This document shows positions 6,521-12,529 of a DNA stretch of 12,529 bases, piece by piece; positions within the stretch are counted from its first letter, which is position 1; each line of letters starts with the position of its first letter. The notes under the pieces were generated by a model that saw nothing but the letters and a program-made list of their open reading frames with translations, was not told where the DNA came from and did no database searches. A program made the translations under genes and the position numbers. The stretch is from Thermoanaerobaculaceae bacterium (GTDB lineage: Bacteria > Acidobacteriota > Thermoanaerobaculia > Thermoanaerobaculales > Thermoanaerobaculaceae): NCBI GenBank assembly GCA_022865555.1, contig JALHTD010000399.1:1-12529 (forward strand), given 5' to 3'.

Positions 6521-9019
6521 ATGCTGGCAGCGCTCCTGCTCCTCGCCGCGCCGGCTCTCCCCCCAGTCATCCCCGATCCGAGGTCCGGCCCCTCGAGCTG
6601 GGTTCTGGTGCCGGCCGACGCGCCGGCGCCCGAGGTCAAGGCCGCCGGGTACCTTCTGGAGCTTCCGCAGCTGCCCGCCCAGCCCGACCAGCGCTGGCTG
6701 GAGACCGCGGTGTCCCTGTCCTCGAGGGGGGTGCCTCTGGTCGCCCTGGGCAGCGCCCTGCCGCCTGAAATCGTGCTGCCGTACCTCGACGGCTTTTGCA
6801 GCGAGCCCGCTCCGGAGCCGCACGCGGTCCCTGGACTGCTGGCGCGGTTGCTGGGTGTCGCGCTTGTCGTGAAGGCCTCGGACCCGGGCCAGGCAGTTGC
6901 TGCGCTCGCCACCGGTGCGAGCGCGGTTCTGACGGGGGAAGAACCGGCCTGGGCGCACGAGGTCGCCGGCCTCTTGCCGGAGCCGCAGGCTGCGCGCGCC
7001 GCCGGGGTGGAGCTTCCTACCGCCCTGCGCAGCGCCGACCTCGCCACCGTCGTGGGGCTGCCTCGCGGGTTTGCCGGCGGGGACGTCACGCTGCCCGGCG
7101 CCTGGTACGGCCAGGCCGTGCTGCTGGCCGGCGGCTCCCTGCCGCTCCCGCTGCACCGGGCCGGTGACGCGGCGGTCGTCGCCGTGCCGGCGCTTCCCGC
7201 CGGAGGGGTGCTGGTCGCGCTGCGGCCCGCGGGGGAGGGTGCCTTCGAGAAGGTAGAGGTGAGCGGCGAGCGGCTGCCGTCCGCGGCGGAGGTGCTGGCT
7301 CGCCACCAGCGTGCGGCCGCGCGCCAGGAGAGGCTGGTCCCCCGGTGGCGGGCCGAGCAGCGGCTGCTGGTGCGGGTGTGGGTTGAGCAGCTCGCCCGCA
7401 GCTTCGAGGTGGTGCTCGCGGGGCCGGCGTTCTGGGAGCGCGGGGTGGGGACGGACTGGGAGCTGGCGTGGGCGTGGGTGGACGGGGTGGCGTGGAACCC
7501 GGACGCGCTGCCCGACCTCCCCTTCCTGGAGCCCAAGCGGCCGCCGGCGCCGCCGCTCGCACTGCGCCTCGAGTCCTCCTACCGCTACGAGCTGCGCGGG
7601 GTCGAGGAGCGCCAGGGACGACGGTGCTTCGCGCTCACATTCTCTAGCGGGCGTTCCGGGGGCACGGCGCGGAGCGGCACCGCCTTCATCGACGCAGCCA
7701 GCTTCGGCCTGGTAGAGCTGTCGGAGGCCGCGGAGGGTCTTCCAGGCGAGGTCCACGCCACCCGGTCGGTCAACACGTACAGCCCGCAGGAGCTCTCTGG
7801 CGAGTTGCTCTGGCTGCCCTCCCGCGTCACCGCGGACGACTTCCTCTCAGCGTTCGGCAGCACGGCGACCGTGCATCGGGAGCTCGTGCTGACCGAGTTC
7901 GTCCTCAATGCGGCCGACTTCGCCGCGAAGCGAAGCACTGCCTACGCGAGCAAGCACCGCATGCTGCGCGACTCCCCAGGCGGGATGGCCGCACTGGTGC
8001 CGGACGGTCGCGGTGGCCGTGTCGTGGGGTCTCTCCCCAGGGAGTCGCAGCGCTTCCTGATCGGTGGGGTGGTCTTCGATCCGGGGCTGTCCTTCCCGGT
8101 GCCCTTCGGTGGGCTGCAGATCCAGGACTTCAATTTTCGCCACCGCGAGGAACAGCTGCGCCTGCTCATTGCCGGCGTCGTCAACGACGGGGCGTGGTCC
8201 TCACGACGCGGCAGCGTCGAGCTCTCGGCGCGTGCGTTCGTGCAGCTCGTGCCGTTCGCCAGCAACGTTTATGTGCAGGGGCACGAGGTGAGGGGCGAGG
8301 AGGTCAAGGTGCAGCGCCAGAGCGTTGGCGCCGGGGTTGCCACGAACGTCGGATTCGCGCGCCTCTTGCTCGAGCTGGGGGTGAACCGCTTGGACTTCGG
8401 CCGCACCGACACCACCTCGCCTGCCTTCGTGCTGCCTACCGACACCTTCGAGGAGGTGGCGAAGCTGGAGTGCAGCGCGGCCGTCGGTTCCGCGAGCCTG
8501 ATCGTCTCGGGTCAGGCGGGTTGGCGGAACGACTGGGAGCGGTGGGGACTCCTCGGGCTCCAGAAGCCGGAAAGCTCGTGGAAGCTGGGCCGGCTGGCGG
8601 TGGTGTGGGAGCGATCCCTGTTTCCGCTCGCATGGCTGCACCTGGACGGCGAGCTGTGGGCAGGGTCGAACCTCGACCGCTTCTCCGCTCCTTCACCCGC
8701 GCGCTTCGGCGGCGTGCGCATTGTCGGCATCGCCTCCAACCAGGTGGTGCCGGACCGCCTGGCCGTGACGCGAGCCTCCCTGGCGCTCCCGTTGTCGGCG
8801 AGGGTGCGCGGCCAGGTGGAGCTGGGCCTCGGCTGGGCCCGCGACCCACGCTCGGGGTATTCGGCGCGGCCACTCTCGGGCGTGGGGCTCGGCCTCAACG
8901 TGTCGGGACCGTGGGGTACGCTGCTGCAGGGCAGCATAGGCTTCCCGCTCGCAACGCCCGGTCCGCACACGCCCACCTTCGAGCTGTTTCTCCTTCGTCC
9001 GCTCGTACAGAAGCAATAG
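6521..9019 (+). CDS. Multidomain protein with predicted C-terminal outer-membrane beta-barrel
   Basis: An 832-residue protein of unknown function. Residues 1-~16 are a hydrophobic leader with no basic residues (MLAALLLLAAPALPP), a weak signal peptide. Residues ~40-180 alternate strands and helices (GYLLELP, VPLVALGSALPPEIVLPYL, GVALVVKASDPGQAVAALA) and may be a degenerate alpha/beta barrel-like domain; ~185-250 look beta-sandwich. Residues ~250-465 resemble a LolA/DUF5686-type periplasmic domain (EVLARHQRAAARQERLVPRW, YRYELRG, GTAFIDAASFGLVEL, GELLWLPSRV). From ~510 amphipathic strands suggest a barrel: SVELSARAFVQLVPF, RVRGQVELGLGW, GVGLGLNVSGPWGTLLQGSI. The last ~150 residues have the style of Omp85/surface-antigen C-termini. 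ATG 6521 is the first start after an in-frame TAG, 9 nt behind the lipoprotein gene; it has no clear ribosome site, so coupling is likely. All domain calls are by eye and provisional. Confidence 0.75.
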   Translation: MLAALLLLAAPALPPVIPDPRSGPSSWVLVPADAPAPEVKAAGYLLELPQLPAQPDQRWLETAVSLSSRGVPLVALGSALPPEIVLPYLDGFCSEPAPEPHAVPGLLARLLGVALVVKASDPGQAVAALATGASAVLTGEEPAWAHEVAGLLPEPQAARAAGVELPTALRSADLATVVGLPRGFAGGDVTLPGAWYGQAVLLAGGSLPLPLHRAGDAAVVAVPALPAGGVLVALRPAGEGAFEKVEVSGERLPSAAEVLARHQRAAARQERLVPRWRAEQRLLVRVWVEQLARSFEVVLAGPAFWERGVGTDWELAWAWVDGVAWNPDALPDLPFLEPKRPPAPPLALRLESSYRYELRGVEERQGRRCFALTFSSGRSGGTARSGTAFIDAASFGLVELSEAAEGLPGEVHATRSVNTYSPQELSGELLWLPSRVTADDFLSAFGSTATVHRELVLTEFVLNAADFAAKRSTAYASKHRMLRDSPGGMAALVPDGRGGRVVGSLPRESQRFLIGGVVFDPGLSFPVPFGGLQIQDFNFRHREEQLRLLIAGVVNDGAWSSRRGSVELSARAFVQLVPFASNVYVQGHEVRGEEVKVQRQSVGAGVATNVGFARLLLELGVNRLDFGRTDTTSPAFVLPTDTFEEVAKLECSAAVGSASLIVSGQAGWRNDWERWGLLGLQKPESSWKLGRLAVVWERSLFPLAWLHLDGELWAGSNLDRFSAPSPARFGGVRIVGIASNQVVPDRLAVTRASLALPLSARVRGQVELGLGWARDPRSGYSARPLSGVGLGLNVSGPWGTLLQGSIGFPLATPGPHTPTFELFLLRPLVQKQ

Positions 9020-9070
9020 CCTCGAGTGTGCTGGCGCACGGCTTTTCTTTGCCCCGCCGGTCCTCGAGGC
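9019..9070. repeat. 8-bp inverted repeat after the plus-strand operon
   Basis: GCCTCGAG (9019-9026, beginning on the last base of the stop codon) and CTCGAGGC (9063-9070) are exact inverse copies separated by 36 nt. They could form an 8-bp stem in RNA from either strand, around an inner hairpin. The position in the gap between convergent genes suggests a bidirectional transcription barrier or mRNA-end protector, but the long loop makes this uncertain. Confidence 0.4.
9027..9050 (+). terminator. Weak intrinsic-terminator-like hairpin
   Basis: Nested inside the larger inverted repeat is GTGC-TGGC-GCAC (9028-9039; a U-G pair can add one more step), followed by a T-rich run, CTTTTCTTT (9042-9050). 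The position, 8 nt after the stop of the outer-membrane-protein gene, and the strand-specific T tract fit a rho-independent terminator for the plus-strand operon. The stem is short, so termination may be inefficient or rho-assisted. Confidence 0.4.
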
Positions 9071-9133
9071 GCCATTCCTCCCTGCAAGCTGCGGCGGGCT
9101 TGGCCAATTGCACTTGAACGGGCGGGGGGTATT

Positions 9134-9163
9134 CAATGCGCACCGCGTGTGGCGCCGCCATTG
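9134..9163. repeat. Imperfect inverted repeat in the convergent gap
   Basis: CAATG (9134-9138) and CATTG (9159-9163) flank a GC-rich core whose CGCAC and GTGTG parts can pair around CGC. On the minus strand it falls ~40 nt after the EamA stop, where a 3'-end hairpin would be expected, but no T tract follows. It is a structural candidate only. Confidence 0.25.
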
Positions 9164-9171
9164 CTCCAAAG

Positions 9172-9197
9172 GCAGCGGATGGTCCGAGACTGGCGGC
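9172..9197. repeat. 26-bp direct repeat, copy 1
   Basis: Begins GCAGCGGATGGTC and ends GAGACTGGCGGC. It matches copy 2 at 10151-10176 in 25 of 26 positions, the sole difference being C versus G at repeat position 14. On the minus strand it begins 4 nt after the TAG stop of the EamA gene. Identity stops abruptly on both sides. It contains only a trivial internal palindrome. What it is (a dispersed genomic repeat, a copied 3'-UTR element or an insertion scar) is not evident from the window. Confidence 0.85.
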
Positions 9198-9201
9198 GCA
9201 G

Positions 9202-10074
9202 CTAGATCGTGACGAGGATGATGCCGGCGAGGGCGACGAGGGAGGCAAGTAACTTGCGGCGGGTGAGCGGCTCCTTCAGGAAGATCGCGGCCAGGATCAG
9301 GATGTAGATCGTGCTTGACTGGTTCAGGATCGCGGCAACGCCGACCTTGGTGTACTTCAACCCCCCGATCCAGCACATCAGGCCCAGGTACGATCCCAGC
9401 ACCGCACCCGGGAGCGAGTGAAGCCAGACGGATGAGGGCCGCAACGCGCCCAGGATCTGGGCACGGCGCCGCGAAAGCAGCGCCACCGGTAGCATCACCG
9501 CGAGGCACCCCACCTGGCGCACCGTGGCGGCCCAGAGCAACGTAGAACGGTCGAGCACCGGCTTGGCGATCACGATCCCGACCGCAAGTGCGACCATGGC
9601 GAGCACGCCCCAGACAACGCCCACGGCGACCTGGCGGGGAGCCACGCCGTAGGGCGGCTCGTGGCGGGCGGCCGCGAAGACCCCGCCGAGCACCAGCGCC
9701 AAGCCGACGAGCTGCAGGGTGGAGAGCCGCTCGTTCAGCGCCAGGAACGCCAGCAGAACGGTGAGCGGCGAGTAGAGGCAGTCGATGATCGCGGAGATGC
9801 CGGCCCCGATGCGGTTGAGGCTTGCATGGAACAGAGTGTCCGAGATCGCAACGCCGATCGCCCCGCTGGCCACGAGCAGGAGAATGTCCGATAGCGAGGC
9901 GGAGGTGACGCTCGCCTGGCCGGCGAGGAAGGCGGTGGGGAGGAGCAGCACGCTCGAAACCGTCACGCGGAAGAGGTTGAGCGCGAACGGCGGTACGCTC
10001 TCCCCCGATCTTTTCAGGAGGATCACCGCCGCTGCCCAGATGAGCGCGGTCAGGAGGGCGAGGAGCTCACCCAT
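9202..10074 (-). CDS. EamA/DMT-superfamily membrane transporter
   Basis: A 290-residue inner-membrane protein with the two-fold EamA repeat of drug/metabolite transporters, about ten hydrophobic helices in all. The first EamA unit covers ~1-135 (LLALLTALIWAAAVILLKRSG, then SPLTVLLAFLALNERLSTLQ with the conserved Glu at the end of helix four). The second covers ~150-290, ending QSSTIYILILAAIFLKEPLTRRKLL and GIILVTI. These acidic-residue signatures (ALNERLS and FLKEPLT) are typical of the family. Substrates range from amino acids to nucleotides and cannot be told from sequence. ATG 10074 gives an N-terminus that enters the membrane at once; the ribosome site is weak (GGGC). It stands alone, 102 nt after the O-antigen-ligase-like gene, and is bracketed by the two 26-bp direct repeats. 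Confidence 0.93.
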   Translation of the reverse strand: MGELLALLTALIWAAAVILLKRSGESVPPFALNLFRVTVSSVLLLPTAFLAGQASVTSASLSDILLLVASGAIGVAISDTLFHASLNRIGAGISAIIDCLYSPLTVLLAFLALNERLSTLQLVGLALVLGGVFAAARHEPPYGVAPRQVAVGVVWGVLAMVALAVGIVIAKPVLDRSTLLWAATVRQVGCLAVMLPVALLSRRRAQILGALRPSSVWLHSLPGAVLGSYLGLMCWIGGLKYTKVGVAAILNQSSTIYILILAAIFLKEPLTRRKLLASLVALAGIILVTI

Positions 10075-10176
10075 GGGTTGCCCGATCCATCAACGGTCCG
10101 CAAGAGTACCCGATCCGCCGCACACCCTCGCCTTCGCGAGATGGCGCTTCGCAGCGGATGGTCGGAGACTGGCGGC
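10075..10176. other. Intergenic region between EamA and O-antigen-ligase-like genes
   Basis: A 102-nt gap holding the second 26-bp repeat (10151-10176) and a short perfect hairpin, CTCGC-CTTC-GCGAG at 10127-10140. On the minus strand TACTCT (10109-10104) is only a poor -10 match and no -35 partner is visible, so whether EamA has its own promoter or depends on readthrough from the upstream smc operon is open. Confidence 0.45.
10151..10176. repeat. 26-bp direct repeat, copy 2
   Basis: Near-identical partner of the element at 9172-9197 (25/26), in the same orientation, 979 bp away. On the minus strand it directly abuts the TAG stop of the O-antigen-ligase-like gene (10179-10177). The two copies therefore enclose exactly the EamA gene plus the upstream 74 nt of its intergenic region. 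Confidence 0.85.
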
Positions 10177-11988
10177 CTAGGGAGCGGCAGCGGGGGTGCC
10201 CTCGTACATCCAGGCGTGCCTCGCTCCGAACCCGGAGGCGTCGAGGCGGCGGCGCAACGCGCGAGCGAGCTCGGGATCACGGACCTCGCGGAAGACGGCC
10301 GGGTTGAGCTGCACGGCGCGCACCAGGTGGGCCATCCCGGCCTCCCGGTCGCCCGCTATCATCAGAGCGATCCCGACGTCGAACTGCACCTCGGGCCTCT
10401 CGGCGAGCGCGAGGGCGCGACCGAAGCTCTCGACGGCGAGCGTGCTGTCCCCGGCGTCCAGGGCCAGGTTCCCGAGGATGACCGCCGCCTCCCACGAGTA
10501 GGGAAGCAGGCGCGACCTCGGGACGAGATTGGCGAGCGCCGCGCGGGCCACCTGTGCCCGCCTTTCTGGCCTCACGTTCCCCTCACGCAACGCGGCTGAC
10601 AGGACCTTGCCCTGCTGGAAGAGCGTGATCGCGCGGTAGTGCTGCCACGAGACCACCAGAGCGGCTCCGGCGACGACCCCGATGCCGAGCAGGCGCCCCC
10701 GGGCGACCCAGCCGACCGCCTCGGGCGGTGCCGCCAGGGGGGGCAGTGCGAGGGCAGCGAGCAGGACCCACTGCGCGGCCACCTCCGCGAGGTGCACGGG
10801 GAACTGGGTCAACACGAGCACCAGCGCGCCCGCGGCCAGCGGCCAACCTGCCACCACGGTTGCGTGCCCGGGTGGCCGTCGCCTCGCGGCCCAGGCGACT
10901 CCGGCGCCCGCGAGCAGCAGACCGATGAGGCCGGTCTCGGCTGCATGCTGCAAGAGGTCGTTGTGCGCCTCACCGAAACCGGTCACGAGTCCGAGAACGC
11001 GGCCGCGGTCGGCGAGCGCGTCCGGGCTCTGGAAGCGGAACGAGTTCGCCTCGAACAGGCCGAAACCGACGCCGGTCGCTGGCCGTGTGCCCACCATCGC
11101 GGCCGCCGCGGCGTAGACGGCGGAACGACCGCTGCCCAGCCACAGGAGCCCTCCCCTCTTGGCCTCGTCGACCGCGTTGCGCGCGCGCTGGGCAAGAGGG
11201 GTGACGGCGAACACCACCAGGACAACCGCCAGCGCCGCGGCAAGCAGCAGTCGCCTGCGCGTGGCCGGCACGCGCCTCCATGCCAGGACGATCGCCCCGG
11301 CCACCAGTGCCAGCACGGCGGTGAGGGTCTGCGTGCCGAGGATGACTCCGGCCATGAGGACCGCCGCGGCGGCGCTCGGCAGGTGCAGGCGTCGAGCCGA
11401 GAGCGCCCGGTCCGCCGCCAGGAGCGCCGGCAGGACCAGGAAGACCGCGACCTCACCTGGGTTGCCGAGCGTGCCGATCCAGGCGTAGCGCCCGCCCTCC
11501 TGCGCAAGCAGCGCGAAGCTGGCCGGCTGCCATGACGGTCGCAGGAACAGCAGCACGGCCGATGCCTCGATGACCCCTCCCCAGACCAGCAGGCCGGCGA
11601 GCGTGCGCCGGCGCTCATCGGAGAGTTGGCGCACCGCGCCCCAACCCAGCGCCGCGAGGGCGAGTGGCAGGAGGCTGGAGAGCGATCGCACCGGCTGCGG
11701 GGAAGCCAGGGCGCTCACCACCCCGCCGGCGAGCACCCCGCCCCACGCGAGCCACCAGGGGTCGCGCCACGCGGCGCCACCCAGGTTGCTCACCACGAAC
11801 ACCGACGCCAGGATGGCCCAGGCAGCGAGCGCGAGCTCTCTCTTGGGGCCGCGGAACATCTCCAGCGCGGCGCTATCCCACACCAGGGGCACTGCGAGGG
11901 CCAGCACCGCAGCGGCAACGAGGACGAGCGCCGCGAGGAAAGCCCCAGTCGGGGCCTGCGTCGTCCGCGCCATGGGGCTGCGGGGCAC
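10177..11988 (-). CDS. O-antigen ligase/polymerase-like membrane protein with TPR-like C-terminus
   Basis: A 603-residue polytopic inner-membrane protein. It has around ten or more hydrophobic segments between residues ~15 and ~450 and the Wzy_C/O-antigen-ligase hallmarks: GTLGNPGEVAVFLVLPALL (172-190), the loop SGRSAVY with Arg288, GVGFGLFEANSFRF (306-319), and GEAHNDLLQHAAETGLIG (339-356) with Glu340 and His342, matching the periplasmic-loop catalytic region of WaaL-type enzymes. These join undecaprenyl-linked glycans to lipid A core or proteins, or polymerise them. Residues ~475-575 look TPR-like (SWEAAVILGNLALDAGD, AVESFGRALALAERP, DVGIALMIAGDREAGMAHL). GTG 11988 has a GAGGAG site 5 nt upstream; ATG 11973 would sit 20 nt away and is less likely. 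It starts 2 nt after the smc stop, so the two are cotranscribed. Whether it acts as ligase or polymerase cannot be told. Confidence 0.9.
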   Translation of the reverse strand: MPRSPMARTTQAPTGAFLAALVLVAAAVLALAVPLVWDSAALEMFRGPKRELALAAWAILASVFVVSNLGGAAWRDPWWLAWGGVLAGGVVSALASPQPVRSLSSLLPLALAALGWGAVRQLSDERRRTLAGLLVWGGVIEASAVLLFLRPSWQPASFALLAQEGGRYAWIGTLGNPGEVAVFLVLPALLAADRALSARRLHLPSAAAAVLMAGVILGTQTLTAVLALVAGAIVLAWRRVPATRRRLLLAAALAVVLVVFAVTPLAQRARNAVDEAKRGGLLWLGSGRSAVYAAAAAMVGTRPATGVGFGLFEANSFRFQSPDALADRGRVLGLVTGFGEAHNDLLQHAAETGLIGLLLAGAGVAWAARRRPPGHATVVAGWPLAAGALVLVLTQFPVHLAEVAAQWVLLAALALPPLAAPPEAVGWVARGRLLGIGVVAGAALVVSWQHYRAITLFQQGKVLSAALREGNVRPERRAQVARAALANLVPRSRLLPYSWEAAVILGNLALDAGDSTLAVESFGRALALAERPEVQFDVGIALMIAGDREAGMAHLVRAVQLNPAVFREVRDPELARALRRRLDASGFGARHAWMYEGTPAAAP

Positions 11989-11990
11989 GG

Positions 11991-12529
11991 CTACTCCTCG
12001 AGGCGGACCGAGACGATGCGCGAGACCCCCGGCTCCTCCATCGTCACGCCGTAAAGCACATCCGCGTGCGCCATCGTGCGCCGGTTGTGGGTGATGAGGA
12101 GGAACTGCGTCTCCTCGCTCATCTCGCGCAGCAGGGCGGCGAAGCGCTCCACGTTTGCGTCGTCGAGCGGCGCATCCACCTCGTCAAGCAGGCAGAACGG
12201 CGCGGGCCGGATCCGGAAGAGGGCGAGCAGCAGCGCGATCGCGGCGAGCGCCTTCTCGCCGCCGGAGAGCAGCAGCACCGACTGGGTGTGCTTGCCCGGC
12301 GGGCGCACGCGGATCTCGATCCCGCTCTCGAGCGGCGCGTCGGGGTCGGAGAGCTCGGCCCTCGCCTCGCCGCCGCCGAACAGGCGCTGGAAGACGTCGT
12401 CGAACGCGATGTTGACCTCAGAGAGCGTTGCCAGAAAGCGTTCCGCGCAGGTGGCGTCGAGCTCCTTCACGGTCTCGTTGAGGGACTCCAGCGAGCGCTC
12501 CAGGTCCCGGCGCTGCTCCCTGAGGAAGG
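11991..12529 (-). CDS. smc: Chromosome segregation protein SMC, C-terminal head (runs off right edge)
   Basis: The C-terminal ~179 residues of SMC, the ATPase core of the bacterial condensin complex that folds and segregates the chromosome. The visible part begins at the end of the coiled coil (FLREQRRDLERSLESLNETV), then FDDVFQRLFGGGEARAEL, typical of SMC just before the C-terminal ATPase half. Next come the ABC signature LSGGEKALAAIALLLAL (about 12249-12269), Walker B FCLLDEVDAPLDDANVERF (about 12145-12201) and the H-loop-like ITHNRRTMAHADVLYGVTMEEPGVSRIVSV. All the expected motifs are intact. The shorter frame from 12470 is an artefact of an internal GTG; coding continues to the window edge. 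It ends at TAG 11993-11991, and the O-antigen-ligase-like gene follows 2 nt later. Confidence 0.97.
   Translation of the reverse strand, partial: FLREQRRDLERSLESLNETVKELDATCAERFLATLSEVNIAFDDVFQRLFGGGEARAELSDPDAPLESGIEIRVRPPGKHTQSVLLLSGGEKALAAIALLLALFRIRPAPFCLLDEVDAPLDDANVERFAALLREMSEETQFLLITHNRRTMAHADVLYGVTMEEPGVSRIVSVRLEE

Noticed and set aside
5072..7756. Minus-strand open frame of 894 residues opposite the exported-protein operon
   Set aside because: It is antisense to three supported genes, its translation has Arg/Gly/His-rich shadow composition with no domain, and it arises from the lack of stops in GC-rich DNA.
8194..9117. Plus-strand 307-residue open frame overlapping the barrel gene
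   Set aside because: Arg/Gly/Ala-rich shadow in another frame of the barrel coding region; the barrel frame has coherent amphipathic strands.
9136..9252. Small plus-strand ORF (~38 residues) preceded by a G-rich run
   Set aside because: It overlaps the EamA 3' end antisense, the G-run is just part of a GC-rich stretch, and the peptide has no recognisable features.
8693..9508. Minus-strand 271-residue open frame across the convergent gap
   Set aside because: It overlaps both the EamA 3' end and the barrel gene 3' end in shadow frames, with no protein-like features.
9172..10176. Reading the paired 26-bp repeats as a CRISPR array or a transposon's ends
   Set aside because: Only two copies, 979 bp apart, direct rather than inverted, with a normal transporter gene between them and no transposase or cas gene in view.
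10639..11535. Plus-strand 298-residue open frame
   Set aside because: Antisense to the clearly membrane-type O-antigen-ligase-like gene; composition is of shadow type.

Overview
The window is GC-rich bacterial DNA with densely packed genes. Several features point to a Gram-negative cell: a probable lipoprotein, a protein that looks like an outer-membrane beta-barrel, an O-antigen-ligase-type membrane protein and several exported proteins. The mix of a GMSGSP-type S55 family protein, a DUF1684 lipoprotein and type I-beta DAHP synthase would suit an acidobacterium or a similar deep-branching Gram-negative phylum. That placement is an inference from gene style, not a measured result. No rRNA, tRNA, CRISPR array, insertion sequence or phage gene was seen.

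Layout. (A) Positions 1-5078, minus strand: a tight four-gene run in transcription order aroF (DAHP synthase), an S55/SpoIVB-type protein, a secreted beta-propeller-like protein, and coaD (running off the left edge). The junctions are a 7-nt gap, a 4-nt ATGA overlap and a 4-nt GTGA overlap, so this is almost certainly one operon with translational coupling. (B) Positions 5079-5128: a 50-bp divergent control region. It carries a near-consensus sigma70-type promoter for the aroF operon (TTGACA, 16 nt, TAGTAT), with a TATACT box on the opposite strand. (C) Positions 5129-9019, plus strand: three exported proteins. These are an unrecognised secreted protein, a DUF1684 lipoprotein and an 832-residue protein with a predicted C-terminal outer-membrane barrel. 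(D) Positions 9020-9201: a convergent intergenic region with inverted repeats and a weak terminator-like hairpin. (E) Positions 9202-12529, minus strand: a 10-TM EamA/DMT transporter, then an O-antigen ligase/polymerase-like protein with a TPR-like tail, then the 3' end of smc. The last two are 2 nt apart and probably cotranscribed.

Functionally the window mixes housekeeping genes (aromatic amino-acid entry step, CoA synthesis, chromosome condensation) with uncharacterised envelope proteins. The points most worth a second look are: a 26-bp direct repeat (25/26 identical) that brackets the EamA gene and lies just after the stop codon of two consecutive genes; the Ser-before-His motif order in the S55-like protein; the unusual multidomain outer-membrane protein; and the very compact overlapping divergent promoter. 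I see no clear defence, secondary-metabolite or mobile system here.
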